Of a DNA stretch of 64,000 nt, positions 45,934-53,558 are shown one piece after another; position 1 is the stretch's first letter, and every line of letters begins with the position of its first letter. Location: positions 3,779,001 to 3,843,000 of the forward strand of contig NZ_CP146991.1 in the NCBI RefSeq assembly GCF_001941975.2, given 5' to 3'. The notes beneath the pieces were generated by a model, which did no database searches, was not told the DNA's origin, and was given only the letters and a program-made list of their open reading frames with translations. This DNA is from Sporomusa sphaeroides DSM 2875 (GTDB lineage Bacteria > Bacillota > Negativicutes > Sporomusales > Sporomusaceae). The position numbers and the translations under genes are program-made.

Positions 45934-45957
45934 GCCCAATTAAAGGAGAAACCAATT

Positions 45958-46788
45958 ATGTTCAACAGCATTAGCAGGGTTTTAGAAAAACCCCCTCTTT
46001 ACACCAAATCAGAAGTTGCATTTTGGAATGATGAGCACATTTCCAAACAAATGCTCAAAGCTCACCTCGACCCAGAATTTGAAGGCGCAAGCAGAAAATT
46101 AACGTTTATAGAAAAATCAACTGCGTGGATAAAAGAAATTGTACCACCCTCAAATTTCCCGTTACTGCTTGACATGGGCTGCGGTCCTGGCATATATGCT
46201 GAAAGGTTAGCAACAGTGGGCTATCAAGTAACCGGGATTGATTTTTCAAAGCGGTCAATAGACTATGCGCAAAACTCGTCACTTGAGCAGGGTTTAGACA
46301 TTACATATCTTTATCAAAACTATTTGGATATGGATTTGAATAAGCTTTTTGATTTTACAATAATGATATATTGCGATTATGGCGCATTGTCAACAACGGA
46401 CAGACAAATTGTTATGCAAAAGGTATTTAATCATCTACGACCTGGTGGGAAGTTCTTGCTGGATGTATTTTCAGCAGCTAAGTACAACCATTTTCAAGAA
46501 AAGAAAACATGGGAAATTTGCCATAACGGCGGTTTTTGGCGCGAAGATAAATACGTTGTATTAAATGGGTGCTATAAATATTCTAACAATGTTACATTGG
46601 AGCAAATTTCTATTATTTCTAGTAGAGAGACAGCCACTTACTATTTGTGGAATAGTTATTTTACAAAAGAAACGTTGATTAAGGAGGCAAATGACGCAGG
46701 CTTTAAGGTATGCAAAGTATTTGGTGATGTTACGGGCAACCCTTATCAGGAAGATAATTTTACTATTGCCATACTGTTAGAAAAATAA
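45958..46788 (+). CDS. Class I SAM-dependent methyltransferase
   Basis: 276 residues. Motif I LLDMGCGPGIYAERLA, motif II-like VTGIDFSKRSIDYA and a post-core LRPGGKFLLDVFS define a Rossmann-fold methyltransferase. The C-terminal part (ETATYYLWNSYFTKETLIKEANDAGFKV) is of the type seen in small-molecule or antibiotic-modifying enzymes. The ATG at 45958 follows AAAGGAG; the frame extends to an ATG at 45898, which would overlap the attenuator. The gene is AT-rich relative to its neighbours, suggesting acquisition. The leader points to induction by a translation stress such as an antibiotic. Substrate unknown. Confidence 0.83.
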   Translation: MFNSISRVLEKPPLYTKSEVAFWNDEHISKQMLKAHLDPEFEGASRKLTFIEKSTAWIKEIVPPSNFPLLLDMGCGPGIYAERLATVGYQVTGIDFSKRSIDYAQNSSLEQGLDITYLYQNYLDMDLNKLFDFTIMIYCDYGALSTTDRQIVMQKVFNHLRPGGKFLLDVFSAAKYNHFQEKKTWEICHNGGFWREDKYVVLNGCYKYSNNVTLEQISIISSRETATYYLWNSYFTKETLIKEANDAGFKVCKVFGDVTGNPYQEDNFTIAILLEK

Positions 46789-46846
46789 ATTTGCTGTAAA
46801 TTTGTTTTCTCATAATGTCACCCCGAAGCAAGAAGCAGCACAGAGA

Positions 46847-47683
46847 TCATCGCGGCCGCAGCGCCTCTGCCGTAAGATGAGCTTCATAGGTTAATATCCC
46901 GCTTAGCAGCATTAATACCAGATAGCCTATTCCCATCTTAAAACGAAATCCTGGATTGGTGTGGTAATAGGCGTCATTCCGGTGCTTCCAGAACTCCCAG
47001 GCACGATGAACTGCGGCAAGCAAAACCAGAAATAAGATGGGGCTAAAACTGAACCAAATAAGAATTACGATCAAGGGAATCCCCAAAAACCAGATATAGG
47101 GAGACACGGCCCCGGCAATTCGTCCGCCATCAAGCGGCGAGGCCGGGATGAGGTTAAACAGTGTGAGGAAGTAACCGGTAAAAGCCAGAGAAAACAACAG
47201 CGGTGACTGAAATACATAGGCAGCCGCATGCACCAGCACAGTGGCTAAAAAGCCAAAAACAGGACCGCCATAGGCAATGATACTCTCTGTCGCTGCATCT
47301 TTCGGCTGTTCCTTAAGGCCAATCAGCGCTCCTAAAAACGGGATAAAGACAGGTGCGGTTACCGGGATATTCTGCCTCTTGGCGGCAAACATGTGACCAT
47401 ATTCATGAACCGCAATAAGCAAAACAAAACCGATTGCCCACCAAATACCATAAAACCAGGCATATACGCCAATCGTTGCCACCATGGATAAAGTGGCAAC
47501 CCCAAACTTACTAAATTTTAACAGAAAAAATATTCCTTGCAGAAAACTTAAAATACTCTTCCACTTTAAGAGGGCAAACAGGGCCGTAACTACCCCGCCT
47601 AATCCGATTCGCCTGTACCACGGCGGTTTCGGCGGTGGTGTGGAATCGTCCGTACTTTCAAGCATGTCAGGTTCTCTATTCAT
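46847..47683 (-). CDS. Site-2-type (M50) membrane metalloprotease
   Basis: 278 residues. A short hydrophilic, proline-rich N-terminus is followed by about six membrane helices. The zinc motif HEYGH (in LLIAVHEYGHMFAAKR) and the second motif NLIPASPLDGGRI, which supplies the Asp ligand, are both in hydrophobic context, as in site-2 proteases. Such enzymes cut transmembrane segments of regulators or secreted precursors. No anti-sigma factor or peptide gene is nearby. The ATG follows GAGGT. Substrate unknown. Confidence 0.88.
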   Translation of the reverse strand: MNREPDMLESTDDSTPPPKPPWYRRIGLGGVVTALFALLKWKSILSFLQGIFFLLKFSKFGVATLSMVATIGVYAWFYGIWWAIGFVLLIAVHEYGHMFAAKRQNIPVTAPVFIPFLGALIGLKEQPKDAATESIIAYGGPVFGFLATVLVHAAAYVFQSPLLFSLAFTGYFLTLFNLIPASPLDGGRIAGAVSPYIWFLGIPLIVILIWFSFSPILFLVLLAAVHRAWEFWKHRNDAYYHTNPGFRFKMGIGYLVLMLLSGILTYEAHLTAEALRPR

Positions 47684-47758
47684 TTCTTAAACCTCATTTC
47701 ATTAATCAAACATCATATTTTTTATATAATTAATCTATTTCCATTCGCTCTGCAAAAT

Positions 47759-48529
47759 TCATGCCTTAAAAATTATACTTTGATGGATCCCGGTTACCCT
47801 GGCTATTTGCCGTTGTGTTACGCCTTCCAGTTCTTTAATTTCCCTGATTATTTTATTACGCATAGCTATATCCATATTTTGCAACAGTTCAATTGGCTGT
47901 CCATTTAACTGTTCTTTAATTGCTTGAGCTAAATCATCATCGCTCTTTCGCTGTTTTACCTTGAAATCCATGAATTGATCAGCGTTTTCCTGGTGCATAA
48001 AATCGGCAAATTGCTTTATGGCCGCCTCCCCGTTGCCGTTTAATATAGATAGAACAAACGGAGTATTGACCAAACCGGAAGAATCCTGCCCCTGATAATA
48101 GGCCTGACAACTACTCCATTGGTAATCCTCAGGTTTTGCCACCAGTTTTGCTTTTACAGGATTATTATGAATATACCTTAAAACGCCCAGCAAATATGCT
48201 TCCGTGTCAACCGGCTCGCTTTGAAAACGATTTTGAAATACATGCCCCACTCGATCATATTTTTTATTATACCGCCACGCATAACTCGTACCAATACGCT
48301 TCATAATAATCGACAATTCTTCCTCTTTTTCCTGCAACAAGAGATGGATATGATTGTTCATTAAGCAATATCCGTAAATACTGCAACTCCCGCTTTCCTG
48401 GACTCGCTTTATAATTTCCAAAAAACGGCAACGGTCGTCCTCATCAAGAAAAATATCCTGACGATTTATCCCGCGCATCATGATATGATAGATTCCGCTG
48501 ACACTTTTTTCTCTCGCACATCTTGCCAT
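47759..48529 (-). CDS. REP-associated tyrosine transposase (RAYT, Y1_Tnp)
   Basis: 256 residues. The HUH motif NNHIHLLL, the N-terminal YHIMMRGINRQDIFLDEDDR and the conserved LRYIHNNPVKAKLV with the catalytic Tyr region identify an IS200-related single-domain transposase of the RAYT group. A C-terminal helix-turn-helix-like segment (VTQRQIARVTGIHQSII) is present. RAYTs recognise REP palindromes and are not themselves flanked as an IS. One REP lies 45 bases upstream of its start, and others are scattered in the window. The ATG follows CAGGAG. The frame is intact. Confidence 0.9.
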   Translation of the reverse strand: MARCAREKSVSGIYHIMMRGINRQDIFLDEDDRCRFLEIIKRVQESGSCSIYGYCLMNNHIHLLLQEKEEELSIIMKRIGTSYAWRYNKKYDRVGHVFQNRFQSEPVDTEAYLLGVLRYIHNNPVKAKLVAKPEDYQWSSCQAYYQGQDSSGLVNTPFVLSILNGNGEAAIKQFADFMHQENADQFMDFKVKQRKSDDDLAQAIKEQLNGQPIELLQNMDIAMRNKIIREIKELEGVTQRQIARVTGIHQSIIFKA

Positions 48530-48573
48530 ACTCTTTTCTCCTGTTTTTGATTTATTGTATCATAAATTAGCCA

Positions 48574-48602
48574 AGAAGCAAAATGAACGTCCCCACGCTT
48601 CC
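48574..48602. repeat. REP palindrome upstream of the RAYT gene
   Basis: Shares 23 identical bases (48573-48595) with the 45634 copy, including GAACGTCCCC. The closing arm is tgcttct in that copy and cgcttcc here. It lies in the 5' region of the RAYT gene, as is usual for the cognate REP. Confidence 0.8.
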
Positions 48603-48617
48603 CAGGCAATAAAAAGA

Positions 48618-48660
48618 GAGCTTGTTCAGGATGCTCAATTCGAGTCACCTGAACAAGCTC
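48618..48660 (-). terminator. Terminator of the kdgT operon
   Basis: Perfect 13-bp stem (48618-48630 with 48648-48660) with TCTTTTTATT on the minus strand after the stem, 46 bases past the kdgT stop. Confidence 0.87.
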
Positions 48661-48705
48661 AGCAAGAGATTTAAAATAAATCGTACTCTATAAGCCAGGG
48701 CAATA

Positions 48706-49671
48706 TTACGGCTGTGGTACCGTTTGAGCCGCTACCCGCCTGGCATACCAGGCTGTGACAATCGGCACCAGGATTGCCGTAACAATTACGCAGGTGGCCA
48801 CCAGCATCGTGGCTGACGGCGCTACGGGAAGAAACCGCGGATCTACTGCGGCAATGGCTGCCGGAACCGCTGCGGCATTGCCGGCAGTGGTAGCCGCGGC
48901 TATGCCTGCCACACCGGTACCACCGGTAAGCTTGTCGGCAATAATCAGGACAGTGCCGGTGATGACAACAACACCCACACCCATTAATAATCCGAGCAGG
49001 CCGGCCTTCCAAACGGTTTCCAAATTAAGCGAATTGCCAAGGCCAAAAGCAAAAAACGGAATCATGATAGGAGCAGCGCCGCCCAGAAAATCACGCATTT
49101 CTTCATCAAGATTGCCAAGCAGCATACCAATTAACAGCGGCAGGATAGTGCCGATCAGCGTTGGCAGGGGAAAAGCCGCTACTCCCGCCATCCCCAGGGC
49201 AATCATCGTGAAGAAAGGGCCTGATTCCAAACTCATAACAGAATAAGCGGCAGCATCTTCTTTTCTGCCGAATTGCCCGATCAGAGCCATATAGAGCCCG
49301 CCGTTGGTATCATTCATGGAAGCTACAATTGCCAGAACTGAAAGACCGGCCAATAGTCCGTGTTCCACCATTAAGCCGTTCGGGATCAAGGCTGCAGCCA
49401 GAAAACCCAGAGCCGTCCCGGTAAGGATTTTAGCACCTAACAAGGCGCCGCCTTTTTTCAGAATATATGGGGTGGCTTTGACGTTGAGCGTAGCCCCCAT
49501 ACAGACAAAAAATACTGCCAGAATGGGCTGAGACCCGGTCATTAAGGCATTGGTGAAGGATCCGAAAGTTTTACCGGCCGCAGGGAAAAAAGTATTAATA
49601 ATCGCCCCTAACAATAATGGAATAAGCATCATTCCACCCGGAACCCGTTCAATCGTCTTTTTAATTTGCAT
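48706..49671 (-). CDS. kdgT: 2-keto-3-deoxygluconate permease family transporter
   Basis: 321 residues, about ten membrane helices, matching KdgT throughout: [71 protein letters not shown] and [17 protein letters not shown]. The family imports 2-keto-3-deoxygluconate with protons. The ATG follows AGGGGAA. It is the third gene of the leftward operon UxaA-large, UxaA-small, kdgT. Because the dehydratase genes act on a sugar acid, the carrier may import that acid in place of KDG. Confidence 0.92.
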   Translation of the reverse strand: MQIKKTIERVPGGMMLIPLLLGAIINTFFPAAGKTFGSFTNALMTGSQPILAVFFVCMGATLNVKATPYILKKGGALLGAKILTGTALGFLAAALIPNGLMVEHGLLAGLSVLAIVASMNDTNGGLYMALIGQFGRKEDAAAYSVMSLESGPFFTMIALGMAGVAAFPLPTLIGTILPLLIGMLLGNLDEEMRDFLGGAAPIMIPFFAFGLGNSLNLETVWKAGLLGLLMGVGVVVITGTVLIIADKLTGGTGVAGIAAATTAGNAAAVPAAIAAVDPRFLPVAPSATMLVATCVIVTAILVPIVTAWYARRVAAQTVPQP

Positions 49672-49747
49672 AATGTTCCCCTACACTTTCAACAATTTAA
49701 TTTTATATTATGGAATTCATTAACCAGGCTTTCCTGCCGCAGCAGGG

Positions 49748-50041
49748 TTATTTGTCGCCTCGTCCCCGGCAGCTTTCGATGTTGTGAACATGAACATGCT
49801 GACCTGGCTCAATATCCTGGGTGGCAAGACCGATGATTTCACCGTACTTAATCACCGGCTCTCCTTTTCCGATGGCTTTGATGGCGAACTTATGGCCGGC
49901 AGGAATGTTATTGAGCACTTGCGTAGTACTCTTGATCTCCCCGCAGCTGGCGGTAATTTCCGTGCCGGCGGCAACTGCTTCGACCACCGTGCACACATTA
50001 TCTTTTGGCTTCATAATAATGGCCTGTATTTTAGACATCTT
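49748..50041 (-). CDS. UxaA/SuyA-type small dehydratase subunit (SAF domain)
   Basis: 97 residues from the ATG at 50041, which follows GAGAGGAG; the longer open frame has no such site. It is a SAF domain (AIIMKPKDNVCTVVEAVAAGTEI, HKFAIKAIGKGEPVIKYGEIIGLAT, GQHVHVHNIES), the equivalent of the N-terminal part of altronate dehydratase UxaA or the SuyA subunit of sulfolactate sulfo-lyase. It lies 13 bases after the large subunit. Together they should dehydrate a sugar acid or eliminate sulfite; the substrate cannot be decided from sequence alone. Confidence 0.85.
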   Translation of the reverse strand, partial: KMSKIQAIIMKPKDNVCTVVEAVAAGTEITASCGEIKSTTQVLNNIPAGHKFAIKAIGKGEPVIKYGEIIGLATQDIEPGQHVHVHNIESCRGRGDK

Positions 50042-50054
50042 ATCCACTCCTCTC

Positions 50055-51218
50055 TTACATCGTAGGTCCGAACCGGTATATAGCAAAATCATTGAAACCG
50101 AGAATTTCCGCTTTTGTCTGTTTGCCGGAAGCCACATCAAGGATTTCCTGGAATATCCGGCGGCCAACCTGGTCAACGGTTTCCTTGCCGTCAACAATCG
50201 GGCCTGCGTCCAAATCAAGATTATCATTCATGCGCTCAAATAGCTGTGTGGTTGTCGAAACCTTGATTGTTGGCGAAATCGGTGAACCGCAGCAGGTTCC
50301 CCGCCCGGTAGTGAAAACCGTCAGATGACAGCCCCCGGCCACCATGCCGGTAAGCTGTTCCACATCCTGTCCCGGCGTATCCATCCATACAAGTCCTTTC
50401 TGGGTGACAGGTGCCGCATAGCCAATGACATCCTGCAGCGGTCTGGAACCGGCTTTGTAAATACAGCCAAGCGATTTTTCTTCAATCGTGGACAGGCCCC
50501 CTTCAATATTGCCGGGTGTCGGCTGCCCGCCGCGCATATCCACTCCCATATCGGTAGCAAGTTTTTCGCGGGCCTGGATGGTGGTGAAGCATTTTTTCGC
50601 AACCTCCTCATTGACCGCCCGGGAGGCGATAATATGTTCGGCACCAATAATTTCGGTGGTTTCGGCCAAAACCACGCTGCCGCCTGCGTCAATCAGGAGA
50701 TCGCTGGCAAAACCCAGGGCCGGATTGGCAGATATGCCGGAATAGGCATCCGAACCGCCACATTCGGTTCCCAAAATAAGTTTGGATGCATCGATGGCTT
50801 CCCGCTGAAGCTGCGCCGCTGCGCCCACCATAGTTGTTGCCGCGCTGACTCCGGCAGCAGTAGCCTTTACCGATCCGCCTTCGTCCTGGATGATAACCAG
50901 GTGAACCGGCTTATACGGACATTTTTCCTTGATGGCGGCAGCAATGTTCTGGGCCCGGATGGTTTCACAACCAAGCCCGACAACCACAACACCATATACA
51001 TTGGGATGGGTACCGTGACTGACCAGCACATGGGCTGTCAGTTCCGCATCGGCGCCCAGCTGAGTACAGCCGTGCTGATGCTCAACCCAGGTTGTTCCCG
51101 CTACCTGCTGTGAAATACCGCGTGCCACCCGGTTGGCACAAACAACGGAAGGAAGAATAAGAACATGATTGCGAATGCCTACCGTCCCGTCAGGACGTAC
51201 AAATCCTTGAAAGTTCAT
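50055..51218 (-). CDS. UxaA/SuyB-type large dehydratase subunit
   Basis: 387 residues of the UxaA/GarD C-terminal family: FVRPDGTVGIRNHVLILPSVVCANRVA, LGCETIRAQ, KLILGTECGGSDAYSGISANPALG and the cysteine-rich FTTGRGTCCGSPISPTIKVSTTT. These enzymes use iron or an iron-sulfur centre to dehydrate hexonates such as altronate or galactarate; the split arrangement and size also match SuyAB. The ATG follows AAAGGAG. It is the first gene of an operon read from the sigma-54-type promoter at 51279-51294, divergent from a PrpR-like activator. Confidence 0.85.
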   Translation of the reverse strand: MNFQGFVRPDGTVGIRNHVLILPSVVCANRVARGISQQVAGTTWVEHQHGCTQLGADAELTAHVLVSHGTHPNVYGVVVVGLGCETIRAQNIAAAIKEKCPYKPVHLVIIQDEGGSVKATAAGVSAATTMVGAAAQLQREAIDASKLILGTECGGSDAYSGISANPALGFASDLLIDAGGSVVLAETTEIIGAEHIIASRAVNEEVAKKCFTTIQAREKLATDMGVDMRGGQPTPGNIEGGLSTIEEKSLGCIYKAGSRPLQDVIGYAAPVTQKGLVWMDTPGQDVEQLTGMVAGGCHLTVFTTGRGTCCGSPISPTIKVSTTTQLFERMNDNLDLDAGPIVDGKETVDQVGRRIFQEILDVASGKQTKAEILGFNDFAIYRFGPTM

Positions 51219-51278
51219 GTAATTAGCACTCCTTTATCTAGTAGTAACAGCAAAAATTCCTTTACATAATATTTTATA

Positions 51279-51294
51279 TGCAAATTTCATGCCA
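51279..51294 (-). promoter_or_regulatory. Sigma-54 (-24/-12) promoter of the UxaA-kdgT operon
   Basis: Minus strand reads TGGCATGAAATTTGCA, matching the TGGCAY-N5-TTGCA consensus. The start point would lie about 50 bases before the first gene. Confidence 0.82.
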
Positions 51295-51345
51295 ACAGGA
51301 TTTTCGCCCTATTTGTTGAATTACAAAGAAGTACGTGCTAATTTT

Positions 51346-51377
51346 TTGAACATATTTTAATAAAAAATTGAACATAT
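51346..51377. promoter_or_regulatory. Candidate activator sites (direct repeat)
   Basis: TTGAACATAT occurs at 51346-51355 and 51368-51377, exactly 22 bases apart, two helical turns. They lie 50-100 bases upstream of the sigma-54 promoter and just before the activator gene, where an enhancer-binding protein would act. Confidence 0.6.
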
Positions 51378-51420
51378 CTATAAAAACGAGACATGTTTTG
51401 GTTAACTAGGAGGAACTGTT

Positions 51421-53352
51421 GTGAATCGCATTGCCTTTATTGCTCCATATACCAATTTAGCGACACTGGCCCGTGAAATTTGCGCCGAAACTTACCCGGA
51501 CGTAAAAGTCTTTGAAGGCCTGCTGGATGAAGGGCTGGACTGCGCCCGACAAGTTGCGGCCGAGGGCTGCCAGGTGATTATCAGCCGCGGCGGCACCGCC
51601 AGTCTGATTCAAGAAAATCTTAACCTCCCGGTTGTGGAGGTAAAGGTAACCGGCTATGATATTTTGCATACGCTCAGCGACCTTATCGGAAAAAATAAAA
51701 CCATCGGGGTAATCGGCTATCACAATGTAGTCAGAGGCTGCCAGGCAATCAGCCAAATGTTGCAAATAAAATCGCTTGAACTGTTAACCCTAAATAGCAC
51801 CGAAAACCCGGATTGGCAGGCAGCCCAGGCCCGCTTGCACAAAAAACTGCTGCAAACCCCGGTGGACATATTGGTTGGCGATACCCTGGTTATCAGCAAA
51901 CTAAATCTGGATGTGCCTGAGGTCAGGCTCATCGTATCAGGCGCGGAATCGATTTATGAAGCCATCGAAGAGGCTCGCCGGATTGCCCAGGTCCAAACAG
52001 AAGAAAAAAAATTGGCAGAGCAGCTCCGCACTATATTACACTTTATTCATGACGGTGTGGTAGCCATTGACGACTCCGGCAACATCACAGTCATGAATCC
52101 GGCGGCAGAAACCATTTTCAACAGCAATGCCGCACAGGCAATCGGCAAACCAATTACCCGGTTTATCGCCAACAGCAAACTGCCTGATATACTCATCAGC
52201 GGCAAAGCGGAATTGGACCAGCTGCAAAGCACGCCTTCCGGAATGATTGTTACCAGCAAAATTCCCATTAAGGTCAACGGCAAGGTAGAAGGAGCTGTCG
52301 CCACCTTTCAGGAAACCGGCCGGATCCAAAAAACCGAGCAAAAAATCCGCCTTACACTTCATGCCAAAGGCCTGTTTGCCAAATATTCCTTTAGCGATAT
52401 TATGGCCTGGGACCATGAAATGAAGCGAACCATCGATAAGGCCATGCGGTATGCTTTAACCGACGGAACGGTGCTAATCCAGGCGGAAAGCGGCTGCGGC
52501 AAGGAACTGTTTGCCCAAAGCATCCATCAGGAAAGCAGCCGCAGCAGCGGTCCGTTTGTCGCCGTCAACTGTTCGGCTTTACCGCCACAGCTGTTGGAAA
52601 GCGAGCTCTTTGGCTATGTGGCAGGAGCCTTTACCGGCGCCCGCAAGGAAGGCAAGCCGGGTTTAGTCGAGCTGGCCCACGGCGGCACACTGTTTCTCGA
52701 TGAGATTGGCGATATGGAGCTCGGTTTGCAAGCCAGGCTGCTGCGCGTACTGGGGGAGCGGCAAGTCATGCGGCTGGGGTCAGACAATTGGATGCCGGTA
52801 GATATCAGAGTCATCGCCGCTACCCATGTCCCGCTTAAACAGAAAGCCTTTGAAGGGCTTTTCCGAATGGATTTATTTTACCGACTTAACGTGCTGACCA
52901 TCGCCATTCCGCCCCTGCGGCAGCGAGTTGCCGATATTTATCCTTTGGCCAACTATTTTTTGAGTTTATTTGCGGAAAAATACGGCCGCAGCGCCATTGA
53001 ACTGCCGCCGGAAGCCCATGATGCGCTCATTCGCTATCCCTGGCCCGGCAATGTCCGCGAATTGCGCAACACCATGGAACGTCTGGCATTGACATATGAA
53101 GAAACCGGAAACACGATGGATATATTGCTGGATTCCCTCAAAGAACTTGACACCGACAGCGTCAGACTGCCAGCAGCAAAAACGCTGGCTGCTCCTGCGG
53201 CAATTGCCGGTCACAGCCTGGCGGCTGTAAGTATGAAAGCTATGAAGCACCAATTAGCCGTCGATACACTCAAAGCCTGCGGCGGCAACAAATCAAAAGC
53301 CGCCAAACAGCTGGGAGTTACCAGATATACCTTAGACCGTCTGCTAAAGTAG
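51421..53352 (+). CDS. PrpR-like sigma-54-dependent activator
   Basis: 643 residues. A PrpR_N ligand-sensing domain (about 1-185; FEGLLDEGLDCARQVAAEGCQVIISRGGTA) is followed by a PAS domain (about 200-310), an AAA+ sigma-54 domain (Walker A AESGCGKE, intact GAFTGA loop, LFLDEIGD, R-finger region FRMDLFYRLNV) and a C-terminal helix-turn-helix (NKSAAKQLGVTRYTLDRLL type). The GTG start follows AGGAGG. Divergent from the UxaA-kdgT operon, whose promoter is of sigma-54 type, so it almost certainly activates it on binding the sugar acid or its keto-deoxy product. Confidence 0.93.
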   Translation: MNRIAFIAPYTNLATLAREICAETYPDVKVFEGLLDEGLDCARQVAAEGCQVIISRGGTASLIQENLNLPVVEVKVTGYDILHTLSDLIGKNKTIGVIGYHNVVRGCQAISQMLQIKSLELLTLNSTENPDWQAAQARLHKKLLQTPVDILVGDTLVISKLNLDVPEVRLIVSGAESIYEAIEEARRIAQVQTEEKKLAEQLRTILHFIHDGVVAIDDSGNITVMNPAAETIFNSNAAQAIGKPITRFIANSKLPDILISGKAELDQLQSTPSGMIVTSKIPIKVNGKVEGAVATFQETGRIQKTEQKIRLTLHAKGLFAKYSFSDIMAWDHEMKRTIDKAMRYALTDGTVLIQAESGCGKELFAQSIHQESSRSSGPFVAVNCSALPPQLLESELFGYVAGAFTGARKEGKPGLVELAHGGTLFLDEIGDMELGLQARLLRVLGERQVMRLGSDNWMPVDIRVIAATHVPLKQKAFEGLFRMDLFYRLNVLTIAIPPLRQRVADIYPLANYFLSLFAEKYGRSAIELPPEAHDALIRYPWPGNVRELRNTMERLALTYEETGNTMDILLDSLKELDTDSVRLPAAKTLAAPAAIAGHSLAAVSMKAMKHQLAVDTLKACGGNKSKAAKQLGVTRYTLDRLLK

Positions 53353-53365
53353 TATGGCAGCTTAG

Positions 53366-53427
53366 ACGCAGGCGGCCGTTATCTGTAAGCGCCAGCAGCG
53401 CAGCATTGTATAACGGCTGTCCGCGCA
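53366..53427. repeat. Dispersed inverted-repeat element, copy B
   Basis: Imperfect palindrome (gcaggcggccgttat paired with ataacggctgtccgcgc) with TAAGCGCCAGC and CGCAGC in the centre. The same landmarks occur in the same order as in copy A at 30745-30832. Confidence 0.7.
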
Positions 53428-53451
53428 AAGCTCATACATGCTGTTAAACAA

Positions 53452-53503
53452 AAAAAGCCAGGACTGAAATCCGCTCTCAGGCGAATATCAGTCCTGGCTT
53501 TTT
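53452..53503. terminator. Bidirectional terminator
   Basis: 15-bp perfect stem (53452-53466 with 53489-53503) that includes A and T runs at its base. It separates the convergent activator and adenine deaminase genes. Confidence 0.88.
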
Positions 53504-53558
53504 AGAACCTATTTAACTTTCATTCCTTTGTTTAAAAAAATGTGCCTAAGTAACCCGA

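Larger units (their letters stand above)
45710..45957 (+). promoter_or_regulatory. Transcription-attenuation leader of the methyltransferase gene
   Basis: About 250-base leader. An intrinsic terminator (arms 45901-45909 and 45916-45924, 6-base loop, T run) ends just before the ribosome-binding site. Segment 2 (45858-45874) can pair with segment 1 (45788-45802, 14 pairs) or with segment 3 (45905-45917), which is the 5' arm and loop of the terminator. Segment 1 contains the stop codon of a possible 20-codon leader ORF. A further hairpin (45818-45826 with 45833-45842, then TTTTT) lies between. The layout fits ribosome-mediated attenuation. Confidence 0.7.

Noticed and set aside
45898-45957. N-terminal extension of the methyltransferase (starting MSRRIKS)
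   Set aside because: It would place the start codon directly against GGAG and within the attenuator hairpin; the ATG at 45958 has AAAGGAG at a normal distance.
49748-50227. Longer 159-codon version of the SAF-domain gene
   Set aside because: The first 62 codons lie inside the upstream large-subunit gene and are not SAF-like; the ATG at 50041 has a strong ribosome site.
50325-51113. Rightward 262-codon frame over the UxaA-type large subunit
   Set aside because: Antisense shadow of a conserved enzyme; begins inside it without a ribosome site.
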